Shown: piece by piece, positions 28,040 to 36,693 of the stretch
How the letters are laid out: every line of letters begins with the position of its first letter
How positions within the stretch are numbered: the first letter of the stretch is position 1
Origin: Nocardia lijiangensis NBRC 108240
GTDB lineage: Bacteria; Actinomycetota; Actinomycetes; Mycobacteriales; Mycobacteriaceae
Length of the DNA stretch: 64,000 bases
Assembly: GCF_001613045.1 (NCBI RefSeq)
Contig: NZ_BDBP01000024.1
Location: 1-64,000, forward strand
Direction: 5' to 3'
Made by a program: the position numbers and the translations under genes
The notes under the pieces: generated by a model
The model's database searches: none
What the model was told of the DNA's origin: nothing
The model's input: the letters and a program-made list of their open reading frames with translations, nothing else

Positions 28040-29476
28040 CTACGTTCGTGCCGGTGACGGCTCGGACGTTTCCGGCGTGGCCTGCGCGGCGGGGCGCGGC
28101 ATCCGCGCGCCGAGCCCGACGATGCCCGCGGCGAGCGCGACGATCGCAACGACATACCACCCGCTACGGAAGGCGTCCAAGGTGGCGAGCGGATCGGAGG
28201 GGGAGCCGAGCACCACGACCAGCACCGCGACGCCGACGGCCAAACCGATCTGCCGCGCCATGCTCAGCACCGCCGACCCCGTGGCGAATCGTTGGGGCGG
28301 TATACCGCTGGTGCCCGCGGCGAACGCGGTCGGCAGCGTCAGGCCGACGCCCAAGCCGCTGGCGACCATGCCGGGAAGCAGACCCGCGGGGTAGTCCGGC
28401 GTGAGTTCGATAGCCCGCGCCCACCACACCATGCCCGCGGCGAACGCGACTCCGCCCGCGGCGATCACGGGTCCCGGGCCGACGCGCCCGATCAGCTTGC
28501 CCGCCAAGACGGCCACGATCGGCACGACCAGCGGTCCCGGCGCGATGGCGAGCCCGGTACGCAGGGCCGACCACTCCCAGACGGTCTGCGCCCACAGCAC
28601 CACCGAGAGCAGCATGCCCGCGAAGGCCACCTGGAAAAGCACCGAATTCGCCGCCATCAGAGCGAAATTCGGGGCACGCAGCAAGCCGGGGTCGATGACC
28701 GGACTGTGGTGGCGCGCCGAGGAGATCGCGAACGCGATGCCGAAGACCACCGCGGCCCCGAAAGCGCCGAGTGTCGCCGGCGCCGACCATCCCCAGTCCT
28801 CGCCCTTCACCAGGCCGAGAACGAGCGAGGCGATCGCACCGACCAGCGCAACCGCGCCGAACAGATCCGGCAGCGCCCCGCCGTCGCCGCGCGGGTCGGG
28901 CAGCCTGCGCAGACCGATGACGAGGGCGGCCAGGCCGATCGGCACGTTCACGAGAAATACCCAGCGCCAATCGATCTCGACGAGCAGACCGCCGAGGACC
29001 GGACCGAGTGCAGCGCCGAGACCGCCGAATGCCACCCACAGCCGCACCGCCGTGGCCCGCCGTTCGGGCGGCGTCGCGGCCAGGACGAGGCCGAGCGAGG
29101 ACGGTGTGAGCATGGCCCCGCCGACCGCCTGAAGCACCCGGAACGCCACCAGCGCGGCCACATTCCACGCCGCCGCGCACAGTGCCGAGCCGAGCACGAA
29201 CACCGCAAGCCCGAGCAGGAAGGTGGTCCGATTGCTTCCGCGGTCGCCGAGGCGGCCCGCGGGCACCAAGAGTGCCGCGAACACGATGGCGTAGGCGTTC
29301 AGTACCCAGGAAAGGCCCGCGAGATCGGCATTGCCGAAATCCCGTGCCATGTCCGGCAGCGCCACGTTGACGATGAACAGGTCCAGGCTGGACAGCAAGA
29401 CGCCGACCGACACGATCGCGAGCACGAGCCGCGAATCCGCCGCGGGCCGATCCGTCACGGGGGCAACAGTATTCAC
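28040..29476 (-). CDS. MFS drug exporter, DHA2 family (14 TM)
   Basis: A 478-residue permease with fourteen hydrophobic segments. Helix one has LDLFIVNVALPDMARDF, the DHA2 form of motif D1; motif A appears as GRLGDRGSNR after helix two; and motif C is GGLGAALGPVLGGLL in helix five. Proton-driven efflux of toxic organics is expected. The GTG start lies 13 bases downstream of the thioesterase gene, so the two probably form one transcript controlled by the divergent HxlR regulator. Confidence 0.9.
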   Translation of the reverse strand: MNTVAPVTDRPAADSRLVLAIVSVGVLLSSLDLFIVNVALPDMARDFGNADLAGLSWVLNAYAIVFAALLVPAGRLGDRGSNRTTFLLGLAVFVLGSALCAAAWNVAALVAFRVLQAVGGAMLTPSSLGLVLAATPPERRATAVRLWVAFGGLGAALGPVLGGLLVEIDWRWVFLVNVPIGLAALVIGLRRLPDPRGDGGALPDLFGAVALVGAIASLVLGLVKGEDWGWSAPATLGAFGAAVVFGIAFAISSARHHSPVIDPGLLRAPNFALMAANSVLFQVAFAGMLLSVVLWAQTVWEWSALRTGLAIAPGPLVVPIVAVLAGKLIGRVGPGPVIAAGGVAFAAGMVWWARAIELTPDYPAGLLPGMVASGLGVGLTLPTAFAAGTSGIPPQRFATGSAVLSMARQIGLAVGVAVLVVVLGSPSDPLATLDAFRSGWYVVAIVALAAGIVGLGARMPRPAAQATPETSEPSPART

Positions 29477-29489
29477 CAGTGTCTCCCGT

Positions 29490-30296
29490 TCAGCCGAGCA
29501 CTCGGCGGGTCTGGCGGGCCGAGACGAGCAGCCGCCCCGGCTCGTCCCAGATATCGATGTCGTCCACCGACCATCCGCCGCCGGTGCCGGTGTTGGCGGC
29601 CCGCACCAGTACCGGTTGCGAAGCGGGTGCGGTGAAGTCGGTGTGCACGTGCATCGAGAACGCGACGGTCGGGACGGCGATCGGAGCGGAGAGGGTGGGA
29701 AAGATGCCGGGCGGCAGCGCGTCGGCCAGGATCGCGAGCGCGGCCGCGTCGGTGGCCATCGGCGGGTCGAGTGCGATCCACGCGCACATCCACGCTTCGG
29801 CGGCCGCGGTCAACGGCAACGGACCCGCGGCCGGGCGAATATCGAAATGTGCTCCGACGGGGACGATTTCGGGCGGCAGGCGGAATGCGGCACAGGAATC
29901 GGCCGCGGCCACCTCAGGGGCGGGACGATCGGTGCGGTCCGGCACCGAGCTCGGTGCGGTCCGGCCGAGCGTGATCGACGCGGCCGCGACCGGGCCCGAT
30001 TCCTGTCGCGCGACCACGTCGACGACCGCGGTGCTGCGCCCGATCGGCTGCGGTGTGGCCGAGAAGGTGAACGCGCCATCGACGGGACGGCCGAGGAAGC
30101 GCATATCCACGGCGCGCACCGGCAGTTCGTCGCCTGTCGCGCGCCGTGCCACCTCGACGAGCAGCGCGGCGAGTGCGCCGCCGTGCGGACCGGTCCAGCC
30201 GCGCCACGTTCGGTCCACCCGAGCCTGCCAGGTGTCGGGGCCGGTTGCGTCGAGCGCGAACTCGTCGGCCACCGACCGGTTAGTGAGTTGCTTCAT
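29490..30296 (-). CDS. TesB-like acyl-CoA thioesterase family protein
   Basis: A 268-residue double-hotdog protein. The N-terminal part carries WRGWTGPHGGALAALL, the G-x-H-G-G substrate-binding turn of the family, and VRAVDMRFLGRPVDGAF. The second repeat has FSMHVHTDF. These enzymes hydrolyse acyl-CoA or act on acylated metabolites; specificity is not visible. It is the promoter-proximal gene of an apparent operon with the MFS exporter, diverging from HxlR. Confidence 0.8.
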   Translation of the reverse strand: MKQLTNRSVADEFALDATGPDTWQARVDRTWRGWTGPHGGALAALLVEVARRATGDELPVRAVDMRFLGRPVDGAFTFSATPQPIGRSTAVVDVVARQESGPVAAASITLGRTAPSSVPDRTDRPAPEVAAADSCAAFRLPPEIVPVGAHFDIRPAAGPLPLTAAAEAWMCAWIALDPPMATDAAALAILADALPPGIFPTLSAPIAVPTVAFSMHVHTDFTAPASQPVLVRAANTGTGGGWSVDDIDIWDEPGRLLVSARQTRRVLG

Positions 30297-30333
30297 GAAA
30301 CGCACCATAGGGCAGTGAGTTCTTTCAAGCAAC
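30287..30333. promoter_or_regulatory. Candidate HxlR operator region
   Basis: The divergent region holds the inverted pair GTTGCTT (30287-30293) and AAGCAAC (30327-30333) with centres 40 bases apart. It also holds a direct repeat AGTGAGTT at 30282-30289 and 30314-30321. The left elements overlap the thioesterase start codon. Such spacing suits two HxlR dimers or one site overlapping two promoters. Confidence 0.5.
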
Positions 30334-30350
30334 CGACTAGGCTGACATGC

Positions 30351-30860
30351 ATGCGCAGGACGAGCTTCGAGGACATGAACTGCTCGCTGGCCCAATGCCT
30401 GGAGGTGGTCGGGGAGTGGTGGACGCTGCTGATCGTGCGCGACGCACTGTTCGGCGTGACCCGCTTCGACGACTTTCGCGCCCGGCTCGGCATCGCCCGC
30501 AATGTGCTGACCCAGCGCTTGGAGCATCTGGTGGCCAACGGCATCCTGGAAAAGGTTCCGTACCAGGAGAATCCGCCGCGACACGACTATCGGCTCACGA
30601 CGAAGGGGCGATCGCTGTGGTTGGTCGTCACCGCGATGCGGCAGTGGGGCGACGAGTGGGCCGCCCCGGACGGCCCGCCGCTGGAATCGGTGCACACCAC
30701 CTGCGGCCACCGGACGACGATCGAACCGGTGTGCTCGGAGTGTGGCGAGCACGTCCAGGGGCGTGAACTACGACCGGTGTACGGCCCCGGCGCCCGCGAC
30801 AAGACGCTGATCCCGGCCGCGCTGGCGGCGGACGCGGCCCGCAGCGTGCCGAAGCGATAG
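30351..30860 (+). CDS. HxlR family regulator with C-terminal zinc-ribbon-like tail
   Basis: A 169-residue winged-helix regulator. The family signature is clear: NCSLAQCLEVVGEWWTLLIVRDAL, then FDDFRARLGIARNVLTQRLEHLV. N-terminal cysteines of the kind used for redox or aldehyde sensing are present (NCSLAQC). The C-terminus adds CGHRT and CSECGEHV, which could bind a metal. The ATG at 30351 has almost no ribosome site and may be leaderless. Likely controls the divergent thioesterase-MFS unit. Confidence 0.85.
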   Translation: MRRTSFEDMNCSLAQCLEVVGEWWTLLIVRDALFGVTRFDDFRARLGIARNVLTQRLEHLVANGILEKVPYQENPPRHDYRLTTKGRSLWLVVTAMRQWGDEWAAPDGPPLESVHTTCGHRTTIEPVCSECGEHVQGRELRPVYGPGARDKTLIPAALAADAARSVPKR

Positions 30861-30869
30861 GCTGCGCGC

Positions 30870-31286
30870 GTGACGGACGCGCAGGTGGAGACGGTCATCG
30901 ATACGGTCGCGTGGGTGCGCATCGAGGATGGTCGCATCCTGTGTGCGCGCCCCTGCGGCAAGGACATCTTCTACATCCCCGGCGGCAAAAGGGAAGGCGC
31001 GGAGACGGATCTGCAAACGCTGCTGCGCGAGATCGAGGAAGAGCTCACCGTCGAGCTGGTGCCTGAGACCGTCCGCCATGTCGGCACCTACGAGGCCGCG
31101 GTGCACGGACCGGTCAGCGACGTGACGGTGCGCATGAGCTGCTATACCGCCGACTATCGCGGCACGCTCACCATCAGTAGCGAGATCGAGGAAATGGCCT
31201 GGTTCGGCTACGCCGACCGGCCGCTGGTGCCGCCGGTCGACCAGTTGCTCTTCGATGATCTCGCCGCGGCGGGACTGCTGCGCTGA
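30870..31286 (+). CDS. Nudix hydrolase
   Basis: A 138-residue Nudix protein. The Nudix box G-x5-E-x7-REIEEEL is intact from GGKREGAE through LLREIEEELTVEL (residues 40-65), so it should be an active pyrophosphohydrolase. The substrate class, whether nucleotide, NADH or other, is not clear. It starts nine bases after the HxlR stop at a GTG and may be cotranscribed with it. Confidence 0.88.
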   Translation: MTDAQVETVIDTVAWVRIEDGRILCARPCGKDIFYIPGGKREGAETDLQTLLREIEEELTVELVPETVRHVGTYEAAVHGPVSDVTVRMSCYTADYRGTLTISSEIEEMAWFGYADRPLVPPVDQLLFDDLAAAGLLR

Positions 31287-31315
31287 CGCGTGCCCTCTCT
31301 CACATTCCCGCTATC

Positions 31316-31365
31316 TATACGCCGCCGTATATCAGGTCTAACCTGCTCGTATACGGCACCGTATA
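31316..31365. promoter_or_regulatory. Tandem TATAC-N6-GTATA operators
   Basis: Two 16-base dyads, TATAC-GCCGCC-GTATA (31316-31331) and TATAC-GGCACC-GTATA (31350-31365), have centres exactly 34 bases apart. Their AT-rich arms stand out from the GC-rich surroundings. They lie immediately upstream of the 174-residue protein gene, and no dedicated regulator gene is adjacent. Confidence 0.7.
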
Positions 31366-31398
31366 GTGCGGGCCGATGGGAGTGGAGGAGGCCGCACA

Positions 31399-31923
31399 GT
31401 GCAGGAACTATCGCGGGCCGACCAGGTCGTCCATCATGAGTCGACCGCGGCCGACGCCGAGCAGGTCTACCAGCAGCACGAGATTCCCGACGCGATCCGC
31501 GCGCTCAGCACCCTCGCCGACCCCGATTACATCGATGTCTTCACGCTCGTCGCGAGTGACGCCGCGAACTGGACGCCGGAGCAGTGGGCGCGCGCGGCGT
31601 TCGAAGACGTCGCTGGTCGGCAGGGGCAGTTCATCTGGCGGGTACTGCTCGGACTGCGGCTGGACTCGCGGCGGTCGCCCGAGCGCGTGGCCGGTTGGCG
31701 GATCGCGGACCGAGGAGACAACTGGATCACGCTGGCCGCACCCTCCTGGATGCTCACCGGCAATCTGGTGATCCACATCGACGGCGAGCGCCTGTCGCTG
31801 GCCACCATCATCGACTACGACCGGCGGATTGCCGAGCGCATCTGGACTCGGCTGTCGGCCGTGCATCGGAGCCTGGCGCCCGGCCTGCTCCGCGACGCGC
31901 ACGAAGCCGTGCGCCGGCGCTGA
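31399..31923 (+). CDS. DUF2867-like protein, unknown function
   Basis: A 174-residue soluble protein. The fold is suggested by WRIADRGDNWITLAAPSWMLTGNLVIHIDGERLSLATII, which resembles the beta-sheet core of DUF2867/SRPBCC-like proteins, followed by a C-terminal helix (ERIWTRLSAVHRSLAPGLL). The family assignment is tentative. The GTG at 31399 is preferred because GGAGGAG lies eight bases upstream; an earlier GTG at 31366 would start directly after the second operator half. Confidence 0.65.
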   Translation: MQELSRADQVVHHESTAADAEQVYQQHEIPDAIRALSTLADPDYIDVFTLVASDAANWTPEQWARAAFEDVAGRQGQFIWRVLLGLRLDSRRSPERVAGWRIADRGDNWITLAAPSWMLTGNLVIHIDGERLSLATIIDYDRRIAERIWTRLSAVHRSLAPGLLRDAHEAVRRR

Positions 31924-32017
31924 CGATCCGCGGCCCAGTGCGCCGCGAGTGGCACTGGCCCGCAACCGAGCCGACGTCGGTCGCGCGGTGGCATGCGCCC
32001 CGCGATACGGTCCCAGT

Positions 32018-32515
32018 ATGAAGTCGGTTTGCCCACTCGCCCGCTGGGCCGGCTACGCGCTGGCCGCGCTACCGCTGGCCGCCGCGCCGGTGGCCGCACG
32101 AATGCGTGTGCCGCGCAGGCGGCTGCGTGAACCGATCAGCCGGCGCGGGATCACGCCCGTTCGGGTCGTGGCCCATTCGGTCCTGAGTGCGTGCGTCGGC
32201 CTGCTGGCCTGGTTTCTGGTCTTCCTCGCGGTTCTCGGCTTCGTCCGCGGCGTCGCATATCCGCTGGTCGCGGCGAACGACTACGAGAACTCCTGGGGTG
32301 GGCCGACATTGGCGGGCGCGTGGGCGGTGCACGCCGCACTCGGCGTGGGGATGCTTCCGGTCTGGCTGGTGGTGCTCGCCGGGCTCGGCGCAGTGCAGCT
32401 GCGGCTGATTCGCAAGCTGTTCGAACGCAGCGGGCCGGTGTGGCCGGTCCCGGCGGCGCTCGTCCTCGCCATCGCCGGGGTGTTTCTTTTCTTGTCGTGG
32501 CTCAGTCAGCTCTGA
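32018..32515 (+). CDS. Small integral membrane protein, unknown function
   Basis: A 165-residue protein with a hydrophobic N-terminus (WAGYALAALPLAAAPVAARM), then three membrane helices near residues 48-72, 100-122 and 143-163, and arginine-rich loops between. The NDYENSWGGPTLAGAW stretch between helices two and three is the only distinctive soluble part. It stands alone, 94 bases after the previous gene. No family was recognised. Confidence 0.6.
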   Translation: MKSVCPLARWAGYALAALPLAAAPVAARMRVPRRRLREPISRRGITPVRVVAHSVLSACVGLLAWFLVFLAVLGFVRGVAYPLVAANDYENSWGGPTLAGAWAVHAALGVGMLPVWLVVLAGLGAVQLRLIRKLFERSGPVWPVPAALVLAIAGVFLFLSWLSQL

Positions 32516-32744
32516 GCGACTCGGTCGGCGGATAGACCCGACCTGGCGGGGCGCTCGTTCCAGGGTGGCCGCGACCGCGTTTCCGGTGAATAACGTTGCG
32601 GGCGCACGGCACTCGATGCGGGCGACGGATCGTACCGTGAACAGTAGGGGACCGCCAGGCCACCAGGCAGTGAACTGTGCGACTCGCAAGACGAACGTCC
32701 ATTCCTTGACAGGCGCGGGACTCCGGGGAAACACTGGATTACAC

Positions 32745-32771
32745 CTAAGCGGAGAAGATATCTCCTCTTAG
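32745..32771. promoter_or_regulatory. 27-bp inverted repeat upstream of PEP-synthase-like gene
   Basis: CTAAGCGGAGA (32745-32755) pairs with TCTCCTCTTAG (32761-32771) around a five-base spacer with one mismatch. It is 26 bases before the ATG at 32798 and downstream of a TTGACA hexamer at 32706-32711. It could be an operator over the transcription start or a leader hairpin. Confidence 0.55.
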
Positions 32772-32797
32772 CGTTGTTCTTCGTCGAAGGCGGTTCG

Positions 32798-34831
32798 ATG
32801 ACCATCACGACAACCTCCACGAACCGGCCGGGCATCGTCGCCCTGCGCGATCCGCGAGCGCGCGATGCGGAGCTGACCGGCGCCAAGGCCGCGGCCCTCG
32901 CCAGGGCCGCCGCCCACGGCTTGCCCGTGCTCGAGGGCTTCGTTCTCACCACCGCGTGGTCGCACCGCGGTGACCCACCCGAGGCCGAATGGCGCGGACT
33001 GTCCGGCGCCGGCGCGAAAGCCCTTGTGGTGCGGTCCTCCTCGGTCGCCGAGGACGGCGCGCAGCAGTCGATGGCAGGCCTGTTCACCTCTGTGCTGGAT
33101 GTCCGCGATTGGCAGGGTTTCCGCGACGCCGTGGACGAGGTGCTCGCCTCGGGGCCGCCCGCCGAACTCGGCGAGGCTGGCGAGGCCGCGATGGCGGTGC
33201 TCGTCCAGCCCTTCCTGGCGGCGGGCTGGGGCGGCGTCGTCTTCACCGCCGACCCGGTCACCGGGCGGACCGACCGGATGATGATCACGGCGTCGCGCGG
33301 CGGGCCGAGCGCGGTCGTCGGCGGGGCGGAGGCCGGGTGGACCGCGACCCTGACCCGGCGTGGGCGCGTGGCCTCGATCGCGACGCCCGACGCCGATCCG
33401 CTGCCGACCGGCCTGCGGCGCAAGGTCGTTCGGCTGGCGCTGCGCACGGAGCGGGTGTTCGGCGGCGCGCTGGACATCGAATGGGCCATCGATGCGCGCG
33501 GCCGGGTGATTCTGCTGCAGACCCGCCCGGTCACCGCCCTGCACGGACCGGCGCGGGGCCCGGTCCTCGGCCCGGGGCCGCTGGCCGAGACCTTCCCCGA
33601 CCCGCTGCGTCCGCTCGAACAGGATCTGTGGCTCTCGCCCTTGGCCGACGGGCTCCGTGTCGCGATCGAACTGACCGGTGCCGCGCCGCCGCGCGCGCTG
33701 CACGAGTCACCGGTCGCCACCGCGGTGCGCGGGATCGCGGTGGCCGATCTCGAACTGCTCGGCGTGGTGCGGCCGCGACGCACCCTTCTGCGGCTGCTCG
33801 ATCCACGCCCGGGCGCGCGGCGGCTCGGCGCGGCCCTGCGGGTGGGCAGGCTCGCCGCGGCGTTGCCCGAACTGGCGCAGCAGATCTGCGAGCGCGTCGA
33901 CACCGATCTGGCCGAGGTGCCGCCGCTCGGCGAGCTCACCGACCCCGCCTTGCTCGCGGTGCTGGACAACGCACGCACGGCACTGACCGCCGTCCACGGC
34001 TACGAGGCGTTGGCCGGAATGCTCGGCGGGAAGGGCGAATCCGCGCCCACCGCGGCCGCGATGGCGCTGTCGGCGCTGGCCACCGCGCGCGCCACCGGTC
34101 TGCCCGACGATCGGGTGATCGAGGAATTGCCCGTGGTGCTCGCGCTGATCCCGCCCCGGGTCGGTCCGGCGCCGCGCGTGCCGGCGATCGAGGGTGACCA
34201 GACGCCCGTCGGCGACGGCGCGGGCGAGCTGGCGCTGGCCAGGGAAGCCTTGCGGCTGCGCGCCCGCTGGGTGCAGGAGCTCGGCGCCAGGGCGGCATGG
34301 GAACTCGGCGGCAGGCTCACGGCGGCCCGATTACTGGACGCCCCCGACACTCTCACGCTGCTGACGCTCGACGAACTGCGCACCGCCGTGCGTTACCGGC
34401 GGCTGCCCGACGATCTGCCGGGCCGCACGCCGCCGGCGGAGATATCGCTGCCCACCGAATTCCGGCTCGCCACCGACGGTTTCCCGATCGCGGTATCGCG
34501 CGGGCGTGGCCGTGCCGATCGCGGTGTCGGTGCGGGCGGGGGCGTCGGCGTCGGCATGGTCCACATCGGTGACAACCCGCCCGCCGGATCGGTCCTGGTC
34601 GTGCGGCATCTCGACCCTCGGCTGGCCGTGGTGGTGCCGAGGCTGTCCGGCCTGATCGCCGAAACCGGGAGCCCGCTCAGTCATCTGGCGATCCTGGCCC
34701 GTGAGCACGGCGTCCCGGTGGTGGTCGGCTATCCCGACGCCACCCGGCGGCTGCCGGACGGCGCGGTGGTCCACGTGGACGGGCGCAGCGGTGAAGTGCG
34801 GCAATCGACCGAAACGGAGGGACACCGATGA
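32798..34831 (+). CDS. PEP-synthase / rifampin-phosphotransferase-like enzyme
   Basis: A 677-residue phosphotransfer protein. Residues 10-250 form a PPDK-type ATP-grasp domain (VVRSSSVAEDGAQQSMAG, VFTADPVTGRTD, IEWAIDARGRVILLQTRPV). About 260-560 is a mostly helical, family-specific region. The last 100 residues are the swivelling phosphohistidine domain with H629 in GSPLSHLAILAREHG. Domain order ATP-grasp, middle, His matches rifampin phosphotransferase, but RPH is about 865 residues and the PEP-binding barrel of true PEP synthase is absent. Substrate unknown. ATG at 32798 preferred over the TTG at 32774. Coupled to the next gene by ATGA. Confidence 0.82.
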   Translation: MTITTTSTNRPGIVALRDPRARDAELTGAKAAALARAAAHGLPVLEGFVLTTAWSHRGDPPEAEWRGLSGAGAKALVVRSSSVAEDGAQQSMAGLFTSVLDVRDWQGFRDAVDEVLASGPPAELGEAGEAAMAVLVQPFLAAGWGGVVFTADPVTGRTDRMMITASRGGPSAVVGGAEAGWTATLTRRGRVASIATPDADPLPTGLRRKVVRLALRTERVFGGALDIEWAIDARGRVILLQTRPVTALHGPARGPVLGPGPLAETFPDPLRPLEQDLWLSPLADGLRVAIELTGAAPPRALHESPVATAVRGIAVADLELLGVVRPRRTLLRLLDPRPGARRLGAALRVGRLAAALPELAQQICERVDTDLAEVPPLGELTDPALLAVLDNARTALTAVHGYEALAGMLGGKGESAPTAAAMALSALATARATGLPDDRVIEELPVVLALIPPRVGPAPRVPAIEGDQTPVGDGAGELALAREALRLRARWVQELGARAAWELGGRLTAARLLDAPDTLTLLTLDELRTAVRYRRLPDDLPGRTPPAEISLPTEFRLATDGFPIAVSRGRGRADRGVGAGGGVGVGMVHIGDNPPAGSVLVVRHLDPRLAVVVPRLSGLIAETGSPLSHLAILAREHGVPVVVGYPDATRRLPDGAVVHVDGRSGEVRQSTETEGHR

Positions 34832-35346
34832 CCCAGGATCGCGGCGTGCGCGGAGTCGGCGTGCTGCTGGCCGTCGGCACGCTGATCGCCACGGGCGCTT
34901 ACGTCTTCGTCTACCTGTACCGGTGGGAGTGGAACCGCGCCATCCTGACCGCGGCGCTGTTCATCGCGGCCGAGATCGCGCTGGTCGCCATGCTGCTGAC
35001 CAGACGCCTGCGGGATGTGCAGCGCGAACTCGGCGCCGCGGGGGAGCGGGCGCGCACGGCACGGATCGTGCACGCGGCCACGCCCGCGCCGCGGGTCACC
35101 TTCGCGTGGCTCGGCAGACCCGACCGGCTCGGCGTGTTCGTTCCCGTGCTGCTGGCGGGCGGCGTGCTGCTCACCGGGGTGGCCTGGCTGGTGGAGCGGC
35201 TGGCCAAGCTCACCGCGGGCCCGGCCACCGAACGCCACATCGTGAACCGGCTGGATCGACTCGCTCTGCCGCCCAACGGCTTCCTCACCCCGCGCGCGGA
35301 CCGCCTGCACCTGCTGCACGGCCCGCTGGTCCGGCCGCGGCGGTGA
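34828..35346 (+). CDS. Membrane protein of the PEP-synthase-like operon
   Basis: A 172-residue protein with three membrane helices at about 8-30, 37-57 and 100-122. A cytoplasmic stretch rich in arginine and glutamate lies between helices two and three, and the C-terminus is basic. It has no recognised domain. The start overlaps the stop of the phosphotransferase-like gene, so the products probably act together. Confidence 0.7.
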   Translation: MTQDRGVRGVGVLLAVGTLIATGAYVFVYLYRWEWNRAILTAALFIAAEIALVAMLLTRRLRDVQRELGAAGERARTARIVHAATPAPRVTFAWLGRPDRLGVFVPVLLAGGVLLTGVAWLVERLAKLTAGPATERHIVNRLDRLALPPNGFLTPRADRLHLLHGPLVRPRR

Positions 35347-35350
35347 TCCG

Positions 35351-35713
35351 ATGCGCCGGATCCTGGTGCTCGGCGCGGGCGCGGCCTGCGTCGTGACGGT
35401 GGTGCTCGCCATGGCGGACAGCATGAAGTTCGAAACCGATCGGGGCGCGGTGGCGAGCACCCAGGTGCTGCGCTTCGACGCGCGGGCCAAGGACACCGTA
35501 GCGTCCGAGCCCGCACTTCGGTTGTGGGACAAGTGCGCGAGCCACGTCAACCACGTGCGCATCGTCGCGGGTCCGGTGGCCGACGGTGATGCGTGGGCGG
35601 TGACGGTGGCCCCGGCGCTCGGCGAGCACACCGAACGCCGCCTGGTCGGCTGCCTCGAAGATCTGACCGTCGACGGCGTGCTCGGCCACTACCTCGGCTC
35701 GCGGTCGGGGTAG
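35351..35713 (+). CDS. Small exported protein of the same operon
   Basis: A 120-residue protein beginning with a signal-like segment (MRRILVLGAGAACVVTVVLAMADS), followed by a compact domain of about 95 residues with two cysteines (WDKCASHV and LVGCLED) that could form a disulfide outside the membrane. No family was recognised. It begins four bases after the upstream membrane protein and ends ten bases from the convergent conservon. Confidence 0.65.
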   Translation: MRRILVLGAGAACVVTVVLAMADSMKFETDRGAVASTQVLRFDARAKDTVASEPALRLWDKCASHVNHVRIVAGPVADGDAWAVTVAPALGEHTERRLVGCLEDLTVDGVLGHYLGSRSG

Positions 35714-35723
35714 CCCGCTCGGC

Positions 35724-36338
35724 TCAGGTGGTGACGTGCTCGCGTCCTGCTAGCTCGATGAGATGCTGTACCAGCGTCAGCAGCACATTCTTGGCCGATT
35801 CGCGGTTGCGGGCGTCGCACAGCATGACCGGGGTTTCCTGGTCCAGATCCAAAGCGTCGCGCACCTCGTCGATGGTGTACCGCGGCGCTCCGTCGAAGCA
35901 GTTCACCCCGACCATGAACGGTAGCCCGCGGCGCTCGAAGAAGTCCACGGCGGCAAAGGAATTGCCGAGGCGGCGAGTATCGGCCAGCACGACCGCGCCT
36001 AGCGCGCCACGGGACAGCTCGTCCCACAGGAACCAGAACCGATCCTGGCCGGGCGTGCCGAACAGGTACAGCACCAGATCACGATCGATGGTGATGCGCC
36101 CGAAATCCAGCGCCACCGTGGTGGTCTGTTTGGACTCCACCCCGGACAGATCGTCGACGCCGGTGCTGACTTCGGTGATGAGTTCCTCGGTGCGTAGCGG
36201 CGCGATCTCGCTGATCGACGACACCATCGTGGTCTTGCCGACGCCGAAGCCGCCCGCGATGAGGATCTTGACCGACGCGGCCAAGTGCTGTGGCCCGTCG
36301 GGATCGAGCCGGGCGGGGTCAAAGTTTTCTGATGCCAT
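35724..36338 (-). CDS. cvnD: Conservon small GTPase (CvnD)
   Basis: A 204-residue Ras-like GTPase, last gene of the conservon. The P-loop is GGFGVGKTT near residues 29-37, the G3 region is LFGTPGQDRFWFLWDEL, and the G4 position reads NCFDG rather than the strict NKxD, as usual in this group. In Streptomyces the four Cvn proteins form a membrane-linked complex affecting development and secondary metabolism. The start overlaps cvnC by 20 bases. Confidence 0.93.
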   Translation of the reverse strand: MASENFDPARLDPDGPQHLAASVKILIAGGFGVGKTTMVSSISEIAPLRTEELITEVSTGVDDLSGVESKQTTTVALDFGRITIDRDLVLYLFGTPGQDRFWFLWDELSRGALGAVVLADTRRLGNSFAAVDFFERRGLPFMVGVNCFDGAPRYTIDEVRDALDLDQETPVMLCDARNRESAKNVLLTLVQHLIELAGREHVTT

Positions 36339-36693
36339 CCAGTACCGCTCGCAATATGTTGAGATCGCCGGGGCCAGCCTCCGTTTGCACCGGAGCCCGG
36401 AAGATCAAATGTCCCTCGCCGATCAGGTCGCCGACGAGAATCTTGGTCACCGCAAGGGGAAGTTTCAAGTTCGCGGCGACCTCGGCCACCGATTGCGGAT
36501 CACGGCACAGGCGTACGATTTCCGCGTATTCGGGCTCCGGCCTGCGCAAAGTGGGTGCGGGCGAGGCAGTGACCACCACCGTGACGATGTCCAAATCGTG
36601 ACCTGCGCCCATGGTTCGCCCACGGGTCAGCGCGTACGGCCGGATCAGCGGTCCGGCCGCGTCGTCGAACCACGGCTCGCCCCGGCGCGTCAT
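36319..36693 (-). CDS. cvnC: Conservon DUF742 protein (CvnC)
   Basis: A 124-residue DUF742 protein, with winged-helix-like stretches SPAPTLRRPEPEYAEIVRL, SVAEVAANLKLPLAVTKILVGDL and GHLIFRAPV. It begins with ATG overlapping the cvnB stop (ATGA). Its family is found only in conservons, so the assignment is firm despite the small size. Confidence 0.93.
   Translation of the reverse strand: MTRRGEPWFDDAAGPLIRPYALTRGRTMGAGHDLDIVTVVVTASPAPTLRRPEPEYAEIVRLCRDPQSVAEVAANLKLPLAVTKILVGDLIGEGHLIFRAPVQTEAGPGDLNILRAVLDGIRKL

Noticed and set aside
32516..32797. Rifamycin-associated element upstream of the RPH-like gene
   Set aside because: I looked for the GGGGCTTGCGGCAAGGCCC-type repeat that precedes many rph genes. 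Only an unrelated 27-bp inverted repeat is present, so the enzyme is not called a rifampin phosphotransferase.
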